A program made the position numbers and the translations under genes. The notes beneath the pieces were generated by a model that was given only the letters and a program-made list of their open reading frames with translations, was not told where the DNA came from and did no database searches. This document shows, piece by piece, positions 29,246 to 37,702 of a stretch of DNA of 64,000 bases. Every line of letters begins with the position of its first letter. Within the stretch, counting starts at the first letter, position 1. Origin of the DNA: Rhizobium sp. AAP43 (GTDB taxonomy: Bacteria > Pseudomonadota > Alphaproteobacteria > Rhizobiales > Rhizobiaceae); NCBI RefSeq assembly GCF_001296045.1, contig NZ_LJHS01000016.1:62001-126000 (forward strand). The letters run 5' to 3'.

Positions 29246-30037
29246 TCATGGCTGGGGATAGAGCACGTCGATCCGTCCCATCAGCCTGTAACTTGCAAGA
29301 CCTATCCATTCTCTCACAGCCGTTGCGGTCTGTTGGGCATTCAGTGTGGGTTGCGTGAAGTCGAGAGTAAACCGCACCTTTCCGCTCGTCCGGAAATCTG
29401 TGGGCCATGGCGTCACATCCAGCATCTGCTTGCGAAAGAGCCCCATCGCCCGCGGCATATGGAACGCGGACGTGATCAGCAGACAGTTCGAGAGCCCGGC
29501 TTGCTGAAGCAGGACGCGGCTGTTTCCAACATTCTCGTCCGTGTTGCGCGAAGTCTGCTCCTCGATCAGACGTGAGCGCTCGATGCCGAAGGCCTGGAAA
29601 TACCGCACCGACGCTGCCGCATCCCCTTCGTATTGGCCACTGAGCGACCCATCACCACCAGAGACCAGAATGCGCGCTTGCGGATTGGCGACGGCGAGCC
29701 GGAGCGCTTCAACGAATCGATCTGCGGCCTGATTGAGTTCGATCCCGCCACGCGACGTCGTCACTTCCGTTTCGAAGGCGCCACCCAACACAATCATGCA
29801 GGCAACGCTGTGCGGATCAGCATCTGGTCGCGGAAAACGTGCTTCAAGCTGCTGGAGCAGAACCGTCCCGAGCGTGGTGTAAAGCGTCAAGAAGAGTATG
29901 GAGAGTGACAGAGACAGGACAACGAATCCCGCCTTGCGCCAGCGAATCGCGAAGAGGGCAAGCGCCGCCAGCCCACCGAAGAATACCAGAGAAAGCGGCT
30001 GCACCAGCATCCAGAACAGCTTCGATATGACGAACAT
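29246..30037 (-). CDS. YdcF/ElyC-like DUF218 membrane protein
   Basis: 263 aa. Two N-terminal membrane helices (about 10-30 and 38-60) anchor a DUF218 domain. The domain shows the VLGGAFETEV, ILVSGGDGS, SRNTDENV and LLITSAFHMPRA motifs in order. E. coli ElyC/YdcF-type proteins of this family influence envelope and peptidoglycan or lipid-carrier metabolism; the reaction is not established. It converges on the exported protein gene with a 3-nt gap. Confidence 0.85.
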   Translation of the reverse strand: MFVISKLFWMLVQPLSLVFFGGLAALALFAIRWRKAGFVVLSLSLSILFLTLYTTLGTVLLQQLEARFPRPDADPHSVACMIVLGGAFETEVTTSRGGIELNQAADRFVEALRLAVANPQARILVSGGDGSLSGQYEGDAAASVRYFQAFGIERSRLIEEQTSRNTDENVGNSRVLLQQAGLSNCLLITSAFHMPRAMGLFRKQMLDVTPWPTDFRTSGKVRFTLDFTQPTLNAQQTATAVREWIGLASYRLMGRIDVLYPQP

Positions 30038-30163
30038 GCGCTCTCTTTCTCCAACAACCTGATGGAATGGGACGAAAAATGTCCAGCTTCACTCAAGCAG
30101 GCCGTACTAGAAGCCCACTCTATTGTCATTGGTTTCAGCATCACTTTTCAGCCAGGAGCCCAG

Positions 30164-30370
30164 ATGCGCTTCGCCATCGATACCGTAGACGACACAGGCG
30201 CCGACCGCCTTTATATTGGCACTCCAATCGCCATCCGTGACCACCGTCTGACGCTGCGCCTGCGCGAAGGCGAGATCAGCATCGACACCCGGAAGATCAT
30301 CGACTGGTTCCAGGTCGATCTAGGCGCGCAACGCGAACGCGGCAATCTGTTCGATTGTGTGGCGGGGTGA
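30164..30370 (+). CDS. Short conserved-looking hypothetical protein
   Basis: 68 aa, unknown. The sequence begins MRFAIDTVDDTGADRLYIG and shows a plausible beta-rich pattern with ordinary composition. AGGAG lies 6 nt upstream of the ATG, which favours a real gene. The open frame extends to 30062 without support. It lies between the YdcF-like gene (divergent) and tRNA-Ala (convergent). Confidence 0.5.
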   Translation: MRFAIDTVDDTGADRLYIGTPIAIRDHRLTLRLREGEISIDTRKIIDWFQVDLGAQRERGNLFDCVAG

Positions 30371-30441
30371 GATTGAGACAAACAACAGCCGGATGCACCC
30401 AGCGCCCGGCTTCAATCTAAAGTTTCCGTTCGGGGAAAATT

Positions 30442-30517
<76 letters not shown>

Positions 30518-30629
30518 ATCAGGGTACCGGGTTAATCTCCGGCTCCGGGAACCCCGTGGAAAGCAGCGCTCTCGGTGGGGTGGCGGCTTGATACTTCCGG
30601 TAGTCGGAGATGGCAAGCCGAAAAATGAA

Positions 30630-30657
30630 AGCCCGGGCATTTTTTTGGGCCCGGGCT
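30630..30657 (-). terminator. Intrinsic terminator of the TIGR02300 gene
   Basis: A perfect 9-bp stem AGCCCGGGC / GCCCGGGCT (30630-30638 with 30649-30657) is followed on the minus strand by TTCATTTTTC. It lies 16 nt after the TIGR02300 stop codon. Confidence 0.8.
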
Positions 30658-30673
30658 CGAAATCCTTGAAAAA

Positions 30674-31060
30674 TCAGACTTCGTCGTCGTCGCCGGTGAC
30701 GCCGATGAGACCAGTCATGTCATCATCATCGTCATCTTCATCGGCTTCGAGGAAGGTGTCATCGTCGTCGCCGTCGATCTCGACTTCGTCGTCACCGAGA
30801 TCCGGCAGGTCGTCGCCGCCAGCGGCGTCATCACCGTCTTCGAGCGAGACCAGTTCGACATCCGTGTTCTCGGTATCGACTTCCGCGACCTCTTCTTCCT
30901 CAGCCTTCTCCATAATGGCGGCAACCGAGGTTTCCTCGAAGTAGGAGAGCGGCCAGGACTTCTTCGTGTACGGTGACACGATCGGATCCTTGTTCAGGTC
31001 GTAGAATTTCTTGCCGGTGTCGGGGCAAGTCCGTTTCGTTCCAAGTTCTGCCTTCGCCAC
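30674..31060 (-). CDS. TIGR02300 family protein with acidic tail
   Basis: 128 aa. The N-terminal 40 residues (AELGTKRTCPDTGKKFYDLN, then DPIVSPYTKKSWPLSYFEE) match the alphaproteobacterial TIGR02300 family of unknown function. The C-terminal two thirds is extremely acidic, with long Asp/Glu runs (about 60% D/E), so it should be disordered. The GTG at 31060 matches the family start; the open frame to 31105 is longer only by chance. Neighbours are tRNA-Ala and cmk–rpsA, the usual context. Confidence 0.88.
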   Translation of the reverse strand: MAKAELGTKRTCPDTGKKFYDLNKDPIVSPYTKKSWPLSYFEETSVAAIMEKAEEEEVAEVDTENTDVELVSLEDGDDAAGGDDLPDLGDDEVEIDGDDDDTFLEADEDDDDDDMTGLIGVTGDDDEV

Positions 31061-31361
31061 TGTCAAAGCCTCATGAAGTCGTGAAGAATAGGGGGCATGC
31101 GCCATCAGCCCGGCGCGAAGCCGGCCAAACCGTAGTCGGCTCCCTTAATCGCTGCCATCCCTTCTGTCAAAGGCAAACTCAGGGTTTTTGTACAGCTGTG
31201 CGTGCACCCCTCATCCTGAGCGGCACCGCGACCTTCATCCAAGGCAAGCCCATGCGCCTGCGTCATCGCTTGGCAAGAGCTCGACGGGCCTGTATCTGAC
31301 CTGAAAGTTGCACTGCACAGACGTTCCAGAGACCAGTCACCAAAGGGGATAGGCAACAGGC
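31061..31361. other. Intergenic region between the TIGR02300 gene and cmk
   Basis: About 300 nt with no supportable gene. It holds a promoter for cmk near its right end. aroA, which precedes cmk in many proteobacteria, is absent, and no trace of an EPSP-synthase N-terminus was seen on either strand. Confidence 0.5.
31270..31298 (+). promoter_or_regulatory. Putative sigma-70 promoter of cmk
   Basis: TTGGCA (31270-31275) and TATCTG (31293-31298) with a 17-nt spacer give a start near 31305, about 57 nt before the cmk ATG. Confidence 0.5.
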
Positions 31362-31988
31362 ATGATCATCGCCATCGACGGGCCGGCCGCAGCTGGCAAA
31401 GGAACATTGTCGCGACGGATCGCCGAAACCTATGGCTTCCACCACCTCGATACCGGCTTGACCTATCGTGCGACAGCCAAGGCCCTGCTCGATCAGGGGT
31501 TGGCACTGGACGACGAGGCCGTGGCCGAGAGGATGGCGCTCGACATCGAACTGGCCGGGCTCGACCGCGATGTGCTGTCTGCCCATGAAATCGGCGAGGC
31601 CGCATCCAAGATCGCCGTGATGCCCGCCGTGCGGCGGGCTCTGGTCGAGGCGCAACGCGCCTTTTCAGTGCGCCAACCTGGAACTGTCCTCGACGGCCGC
31701 GACATCGGCACCGTTGTCTGCCCCGATGCGGATGTGAAACTCTATGTGACGGCTTCGCCAGATGTGCGTGCGCGACGTCGCTATGACGAAATCCTGGCGA
31801 AGGGTGGAGCGGCCGATTTTGCCTCGATTTTTGCCGATGTGCAGAAGCGCGACGAACGCGACATGGGTCGCGCCGACAGCCCGTTGAAACCTGCGGAAGA
31901 CGCGCACTTGCTAGATACTTCCGAAATGAGTATAGAGGCCGCATTCTTGACGGCGAAGTCACTGATCGACGCTGCCTTGACGAAATGA
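31362..31988 (+). CDS. cmk: Cytidylate kinase
   Basis: 208 aa. Phosphorylates CMP and dCMP. The P-loop is [17 protein letters not shown] at residues 4-20; the substrate segment [14 protein letters not shown] and the [22 protein letters not shown] motif follow in order. The length is slightly shorter than E. coli Cmk but normal for alphaproteobacteria. It precedes rpsA by 148 nt. An imperfect hairpin (about 31992-32016) lies just after the stop. Confidence 0.95.
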   Translation: MIIAIDGPAAAGKGTLSRRIAETYGFHHLDTGLTYRATAKALLDQGLALDDEAVAERMALDIELAGLDRDVLSAHEIGEAASKIAVMPAVRRALVEAQRAFSVRQPGTVLDGRDIGTVVCPDADVKLYVTASPDVRARRRYDEILAKGGAADFASIFADVQKRDERDMGRADSPLKPAEDAHLLDTSEMSIEAAFLTAKSLIDAALTK

Positions 31989-32136
31989 ACTCAGCGAGGG
32001 GAACGGTCCTCTCGCTTCAGCCGATTTCTCATCCTCGCGCCGGATTGCTCTCACAGTAGAGCGGATGCGGGATCGGCCATGACCAACACCAACCCCCGGC
32101 GCATGCGCATCCCAAAAGATGCGATTAGGAGTTTCC

Positions 32137-33840
32137 ATGTCTGTATCTACCCCGTCGCGTGAGGACTTTGCTGCCCTCCTCGAGGAATCCTTTGCCAAGA
32201 CCGATCTGGCCGAAGGCTATGTCGCCAAGGGCATTGTCACGGCCATCGAGAAGGACGTCGCGATCGTTGACGTCGGCCTCAAGGTCGAAGGCCGCATCGC
32301 TCTCAAGGAATTCGGCGCCCGCTCCAAGGACGGTTCGCTGAAGGTTGGCGACGAAGTCGAAGTTTATGTCGAGCGCATCGAAAACGCTCTCGGCGAAGCT
32401 GTTCTGTCGCGCGAAAAGGCTCGCCGCGAAGAAAGCTGGATCAAGCTCGAAGCCAAATTCGAAGCTGGCGAGCGCGTTGAAGGCGTTATCTTCAACCAGG
32501 TCAAGGGCGGCTTCACGGTTGACCTCGACGGCGCCGTTGCCTTCCTTCCGCGCTCGCAGGTCGACATCCGTCCGATCCGCGACGTTACCCCGCTGATGCA
32601 CAACCCGCAGCCCTTCGAAATCCTCAAGATGGACAAGCGTCGCGGCAACATCGTTGTTTCGCGTCGTACGGTTCTCGAAGAAAGCCGCGCCGAGCAGCGT
32701 TCTGAAATCGTTCAGAACCTCGAAGAAGGCCAGGTTGTTGACGGCGTCGTTAAGAACATCACCGATTACGGTGCGTTCGTTGACCTCGGCGGCATCGACG
32801 GCCTGCTGCACGTCACCGACATGGCGTGGCGCCGCGTCAACCATCCTTCGGAAATCCTGTCCATCGGCCAGTCGGTCAAGGTTCAGATCATCCGCATCAA
32901 CCAGGAAACCCACCGCATCTCGCTCGGCATGAAGCAGCTCGAGTCGGATCCGTGGGATGGCATCGCTGCCAAGTACCCGGTTGGCAAGAAGATCTCCGGT
33001 ACCGTCACGAACATCACCGACTACGGTGCATTCGTCGAGCTGGAGCCGGGCATCGAAGGCCTGATCCACATCTCGGAAATGTCCTGGACGAAGAAGAACG
33101 TTCATCCCGGCAAGATCCTTTCGACCACGCAGGACGTCGACGTTGTCGTCCTCGAAGTCGATCCGTCCAAGCGCCGTATCTCGCTCGGTCTCAAGCAGAC
33201 TCTCGAGAACCCGTGGCAGGCATTTGCCTTCAGCCATCCGGCCGGCACTGAAGTCGAAGGCGAAGTCAAGAACAAGACCGAATTCGGCCTGTTCATCGGC
33301 CTCGAAGGCGACGTTGACGGCATGGTTCACCTGTCGGATCTCGACTGGAACCGTCCGGGCGAGCAGGTCATCGAAGAGTTCAACAAGGGTGACGTGGTCA
33401 AGGCCGTCGTTCTCGATGTTGACGTCGAGAAGGAACGCATCTCGCTCGGCATCAAGCAGCTTGGCAAGGACTCGGTTGGCGATGCCGCCGCTTCCGGCGA
33501 CCTGCGCAAGAACGCCGTTGTGTCTTGCGAAGTTATCGCGATCAACGATGGTGGCGTTGAAGTGAAGCTCGTTGCTCACGAAGACATCACCTCGTTCATC
33601 CGTCGTGCTGACCTTGCTCGCGACCGTGACGACCAGCGTCCTGAGCGCTTCTCCGTTGGCCAGGTTTTTGACGCTCGCGTCACGAACTTCTCCAAGAAGG
33701 ACCGCAAGGTTATGCTGTCGATCAAGGCTCTCGAGATCGCAGAAGAGAAGGAAGCCGTCGCACAGTTCGGTTCGTCCGACTCGGGCGCTTCGCTCGGCGA
33801 TATCCTGGGCGCAGCCCTGAAGAACCGCAGCAACGACTAA
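32137..33840 (+). CDS. rpsA: 30S ribosomal protein S1
   Basis: 567 aa. Six S1 domains in tandem, each about 75-85 residues. Clear repeats of the ITDYGAFVDL, GLLHVTDM and GLIHISEMSW type identify domains 3 and 4. It binds mRNA at the ribosome platform. TTAGGAG lies 6 nt before the ATG at 32137. A perfect 6-bp hairpin (32106-32111 with 32118-32123) sits immediately before the SD and could take part in S1 autoregulation. A strong terminator follows the gene. Confidence 0.97.
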   Translation: MSVSTPSREDFAALLEESFAKTDLAEGYVAKGIVTAIEKDVAIVDVGLKVEGRIALKEFGARSKDGSLKVGDEVEVYVERIENALGEAVLSREKARREESWIKLEAKFEAGERVEGVIFNQVKGGFTVDLDGAVAFLPRSQVDIRPIRDVTPLMHNPQPFEILKMDKRRGNIVVSRRTVLEESRAEQRSEIVQNLEEGQVVDGVVKNITDYGAFVDLGGIDGLLHVTDMAWRRVNHPSEILSIGQSVKVQIIRINQETHRISLGMKQLESDPWDGIAAKYPVGKKISGTVTNITDYGAFVELEPGIEGLIHISEMSWTKKNVHPGKILSTTQDVDVVVLEVDPSKRRISLGLKQTLENPWQAFAFSHPAGTEVEGEVKNKTEFGLFIGLEGDVDGMVHLSDLDWNRPGEQVIEEFNKGDVVKAVVLDVDVEKERISLGIKQLGKDSVGDAAASGDLRKNAVVSCEVIAINDGGVEVKLVAHEDITSFIRRADLARDRDDQRPERFSVGQVFDARVTNFSKKDRKVMLSIKALEIAEEKEAVAQFGSSDSGASLGDILGAALKNRSND

Positions 33841-33863
33841 TTCTCGTTACTTGCATTATAAAG

Positions 33864-33896
33864 AACCCGCCAGGAGCGATCCTGGCGGGTTTTTTT
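33864..33896 (+). terminator. Intrinsic terminator of rpsA
   Basis: A perfect 12-bp stem (33864-33875 with 33880-33891) closes a GCGA tetraloop and runs into seven T residues. Confidence 0.95.
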
Positions 33897-33915
33897 CATG
33901 CCTCGAGCGTCTTGT

Positions 33916-35646
33916 TCAGATGCCGTCTGACAGGCGCAGGTAGAGACCCTGCGCTCTGTCTATGCCGTATGGAGCCGGTAGGGTGGCGGTCCGCGGAGCC
34001 TGTCGATCGTCTGCAACCTCCGTTGTATTGATCAGAACCAAGTGACCCTGCTCGGTGTCGAGGGCTGAGTCTTCAGCCATTTGATCTGCATCGTCGAGCG
34101 ACATCTCGGTCTCAGAGCCATCTTCATTGTCGCTCTCGCTCCCTGCCTCTTCCTCACGATTTTCTCGCTGCTCCGCGTCATCCTCTTCCTCATCGCTACG
34201 CGCCGGTCCTTGGGTCTCTGCTGGGTCGTCGAAGAGATAGTGGACGATCGCGTAAGGGAGGCCTTCGCGCTGAATCTGGGTTTGCGCGTTGAAGTCAGCG
34301 GCTTCAAAGGCAAGCGGTGGGGGAGCGAGTTTCGATTTCTCTTTCGCCTCGAAAAAGGTCGGCTGCTCTGACGTCGTGGTGCCATCCTTTTCCAACTGCC
34401 CTCGCGCAGCCGCGGATTGGCTACCCTGCTCAGCTGGGCCGCTTTCTGGCGGATGGCGAGATGAGACGGTTTGATCGGCAATCTCCATCTCGTCCTGCGT
34501 CCACCCCAAACGCAGTAGTGCACGCAAGAGTTCGGCCTCATCCGCAATGTCTGGCGTGAGCGACAACGGGACCTGGATGGACACTGGACCAGTGGGGCCA
34601 AAGAAGACCGGCAAGTCGGGTATGCGACCTTCCTTCCTTGCCTGCACCGCCGGCGCACCATCCGCTATGTTCGATAAGGGTTGCGGAGCATCTGGCGGAG
34701 CGCCCGATTTGCCCTGTGCGGAGTTTGGCAGCTTGGGGCTTGGCGTCGCCGTCGGATTGCTTGCGGTCACCCTTGCGTCCGGCCCCAACTTATCCATCGT
34801 TCGAGTTGCACCAGGGATAGTGGCTGTTTCGTTTCGAGTGAGCGGCGGCTGGGCCACTGGTCGGGCGTCGCCCTCCTGTGCATTCGCTCTGCTTATTTTT
34901 ACGGTCGTTGCATTGAGGTCGACGGCAGGTGCGGCGGTGCGCGACAATTGCTCGCCGTTGGAGTTCAGAGTTTCGACCCGTCTGCCCGCAGGCGGTAACA
35001 GCGCCTCTGCTGCAGCTGTCTGGCCGCGCCCGACTGGGCCCGTTGTGGGTCCAGCAGGCTCCCATCTCGTCTGTTTTTCCAATGGGAAGGCTACAGACTG
35101 TCCGTTGCTCTGTGCCACAGCCGTGTTCGACGGTGGCACCTTCGTTGATAAGACGGGCTGCTCGAGTTCGTTCATTTGGTAAGAACGGACGACTGCCGAC
35201 TGACCATTCTTCGCCAACGACGCTTCCAGATCGAGGGTGAAGGCGACCAATTCGCGGCCGGAAGTGTTCCGGGTTGCCGCCAGTAAGGTTCCGAGCTGAA
35301 GAGACGAGAGCGCTTTCGACACCAATGCCTGTAGGCGCGTCCGATCCGATGGAGACAAGGCAGCGAGGCTGTTGCCCAACCGGCCGAGATAGTCACTTGT
35401 CGTTTCGTCGGGGCGGCGCTCCATGCCGAGTGCCTCCCCGATGCGATCGGCAATGACCGTGGCTGGATCAGCGTTCGGCCGTGACAGCATCGCGACATTC
35501 AGATGCCCAGTCACCGCCTCTGCCATGCCCGACAGCTGCATAACAGGCACAGTGGCGACGGATCGCGCGATTGGCGCAGCGTCTGAAGGCTTCGAGCTGA
35601 TCTGTGGGGCGGGGGCGGCAGACACCCCCGCTACGGGCGTAAACAT
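33916..35646 (-). CDS. Large low-complexity protein of unknown function
   Basis: 576 aa, not recognised. The N-terminal 170 residues are moderately ordered, with a helical segment around ALSPSDRTRLQALVSKALSSLQ. The middle (about 180-350) is a Pro/Ala/Thr/Ser-rich linker. Residues about 360-400 hold a folded-looking GPVSIQVPLSLTPDIADEAELL stretch followed by LGWTQDEMEI. The C-terminal part has a strongly acidic block (about 470-520) and then a short YGIDRAQGLYLRLS tail. Such a three-part layout recalls flagellar hook-length (FliK-like) proteins, but no family motif was found. GAGGAACAG directly precedes the ATG. It probably has its own promoter; the upstream gene is divergent. Confidence 0.7.
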   Translation of the reverse strand: MFTPVAGVSAAPAPQISSKPSDAAPIARSVATVPVMQLSGMAEAVTGHLNVAMLSRPNADPATVIADRIGEALGMERRPDETTSDYLGRLGNSLAALSPSDRTRLQALVSKALSSLQLGTLLAATRNTSGRELVAFTLDLEASLAKNGQSAVVRSYQMNELEQPVLSTKVPPSNTAVAQSNGQSVAFPLEKQTRWEPAGPTTGPVGRGQTAAAEALLPPAGRRVETLNSNGEQLSRTAAPAVDLNATTVKISRANAQEGDARPVAQPPLTRNETATIPGATRTMDKLGPDARVTASNPTATPSPKLPNSAQGKSGAPPDAPQPLSNIADGAPAVQARKEGRIPDLPVFFGPTGPVSIQVPLSLTPDIADEAELLRALLRLGWTQDEMEIADQTVSSRHPPESGPAEQGSQSAAARGQLEKDGTTTSEQPTFFEAKEKSKLAPPPLAFEAADFNAQTQIQREGLPYAIVHYLFDDPAETQGPARSDEEEDDAEQRENREEEAGSESDNEDGSETEMSLDDADQMAEDSALDTEQGHLVLINTTEVADDRQAPRTATLPAPYGIDRAQGLYLRLSDGI

Positions 35647-35862
35647 CTGTTCCTCATCAAGAGGTTTGGACGGAAACTGGAAAAATCGCGGCGCTCATCA
35701 TCCAATTGGCAGGCGGTCTTTGGTCGGCAGGCCTTGAAGACGTCGCATGGACAAGCGGGAATCATGCGCCATCATGGTTAACAAATGCTAAAGGGGTCAG
35801 CCTCGCGCATTGCACAGCACCCAATATGGGTCGATGCGCATTCCACCGAGAGTATCGACTGC

Positions 35863-37260
35863 ATGAGACAGAATCTGATCCTGAACACCGACAGCTACAA
35901 GCTCGGCCAGTATCTGCAATATCCGGCAGGTACGCGGGCGATCAGCACAGTCGCGACCACGCGCGGTCAGTCGTTTCGTCCAGAGCTCATGTTCTTCGGC
36001 TTGCAGATGTTCCTCAAGGAGTATCTCTCGCAGCCCATTGTGATGGCGGACATCAAGGAGGCTGCCGATATTGCGGGCATCCATGGGCAACCCTTCGACA
36101 GCGAGGGATGGCAGCGCATTGTCGACGTTCATGGCGGCTACCTGCCCCTGAGAATCGAAGCTATTCCCGAAGGCGCGGCTCTCAGGCGTGGCGTGCCCAT
36201 GATGCAGGTCGTCAATACGGATCCGAACCTGCCCTGGTTGACCTCGCATATGGAGACCGCTTTGCTTCGCGCGATCTGGTATCCGTCGACCGTGGCCACG
36301 ACTGCATGGCGCATTCGCCTTGCACTTCAGCCTTTCCTCGATCGGACGACGGATGATCCTGCCGCGCTCCAGCCAAGCAGGATCAGCGACTATGGCTGCA
36401 GGAGCACCACCAGTCTCGAACAGGCGGCCATCGGCGGCGCCGCACATCTCGTCCACTTCAACAGCTCGGATTCACTGCCGGCGATCCTGCATGCGCGGCG
36501 GCATTACGGCATCGACATGCCCGGCTATTCAATCCCGTCTGCGGAACATGCGAGCATCACCGCGTGGGGCCAAGCCGGTGAGACTGACGCTTATTCAAAC
36601 ATGATCGAACGCTTTTCCGGCTTCAGCGCCTATTCCGTCGTATCAGACAGCTACGACCTCCATACCGCGGTCACAGAAATCTGGGGCAAGTCTCTTCAGG
36701 CGAAGGTGCGAGAGGCGGGTGGCGTTCTTGTCGTGCGTCCGGACAGTGGCGATCCTATCGACACACCGGTACAGGTCGTCGCGCAGCTCGCCTATGCCTT
36801 TGGCACGCGGCTCAACGGCAAGGGTTTCAAGGTCATAGATGGCAATGTCCGGGTGCTCCAGTCGGACGGCGTATCGCTTCAGGACATTCAGATGATTCTG
36901 GGACGGCTCGAAAGCATGGGCTTCTCGGCAGAGAATATCTCCTTCGGCATGGGCTCAGGACTGCTGCACAAGATCAACCGCGGGACGGTCTCCTTCACCA
37001 TGCGGGCAACGGCCATGCAGGACGCCGGAGGTCAGTGGAAGGGCATAGGACGTCGCGCGCCGCATTCTCAGGAAAAGCTCACGATCCAAGGGCGTGTCGC
37101 GGCCATCGCCGATGGCATCGACATTGTTTCGATCCCACTGACGGAGCTCGGAGGCCGCCAGAACATGCTTCAGCCAGTCTGGGAGAATGGCCAGTTGCTG
37201 GTCGATTGGACGATGGATGAAATCCGCGCTCGGGCTACCGAGGCCAGCCGTGCCGCCTGA
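35863..37260 (+). CDS. nadV: Nicotinamide phosphoribosyltransferase (NAMPT/NadV-type)
   Basis: 465 aa. It transfers phosphoribose from PRPP to nicotinamide, giving NMN for NAD salvage. NAMPT-like features are NLILNTDSYKLGQYLQYP at the N-terminus, GYSIPSAEHASITAWG in the middle, SDSYDLHTAVTEIWG, and the phosphate-binding VVRPDSGDP motif near residue 290. The length fits NAMPT rather than the shorter PncB class. The ATG at 35863 gives the family start; the SD is weak (CCGAGAG). No NMN adenylyltransferase or nicotinamidase gene is adjacent. PncB-type specificity for nicotinate cannot be excluded from sequence alone. Confidence 0.82.
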   Translation: MRQNLILNTDSYKLGQYLQYPAGTRAISTVATTRGQSFRPELMFFGLQMFLKEYLSQPIVMADIKEAADIAGIHGQPFDSEGWQRIVDVHGGYLPLRIEAIPEGAALRRGVPMMQVVNTDPNLPWLTSHMETALLRAIWYPSTVATTAWRIRLALQPFLDRTTDDPAALQPSRISDYGCRSTTSLEQAAIGGAAHLVHFNSSDSLPAILHARRHYGIDMPGYSIPSAEHASITAWGQAGETDAYSNMIERFSGFSAYSVVSDSYDLHTAVTEIWGKSLQAKVREAGGVLVVRPDSGDPIDTPVQVVAQLAYAFGTRLNGKGFKVIDGNVRVLQSDGVSLQDIQMILGRLESMGFSAENISFGMGSGLLHKINRGTVSFTMRATAMQDAGGQWKGIGRRAPHSQEKLTIQGRVAAIADGIDIVSIPLTELGGRQNMLQPVWENGQLLVDWTMDEIRARATEASRAA

Positions 37261-37262
37261 GA

Positions 37263-37520
37263 TCAATCTGCTATGCGCAGGAAACCCGGATAGAGACCTG
37301 CTTCGTCACAGGGTGCCGGAGCTCGTGGTGGCAGGGTCTGCCCTGCCCTGCACCGATCATCGACACTCACGGCATCCAACCATGTGGCCGGTGCGTGGTC
37401 CCGGAGAACTTCGTTCGCGGTGATTTCACCAACCGGCGGATCAAAATCGTCTATTCCAAGATCGAGAAGGCTTGTTGCCCCGATCATTGCCGTCAGAAGC
37501 GCATTGGTCGCTACCGTCAT
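37263..37520 (-). CDS. Possible small hypothetical protein
   Basis: 85 aa if real. The N-terminal half (TNALLTAMIGATSLLDLGID, then DFDPPVGEITANEVL) has normal composition; the C-terminal half is Pro/Arg/Cys-rich and less convincing. No strong ribosome site is seen. It converges on nadV with a 2-nt gap. It lies in a 442-nt stretch (37261-37702) that otherwise holds no clear gene. Confidence 0.3.
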   Translation of the reverse strand: MTVATNALLTAMIGATSLLDLGIDDFDPPVGEITANEVLRDHAPATWLDAVSVDDRCRAGQTLPPRAPAPCDEAGLYPGFLRIAD

Positions 37521-37702
37521 GGTGGCCTGTCTCAACAATACCTGTTTCCAGTGCGCCTATGACGCACCGCTCACTGCTCTAGTCCGGCCTGCATGATCGT
37601 CAGCTAAAGTTAACGAAGTCTTTGCCCGGATCAAACAGTCCACCTTATTAATCATCGGAGAATTCTGACAGCGTGGCAGGCTGGCAGGGTGGCGCCTGCA
37701 TT

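Noticed and set aside
37384-37596. Plus-strand ORF of 70 codons after nadV
   Set aside because: No ribosome site and composition not convincing; it overlaps the slightly better minus-strand candidate.
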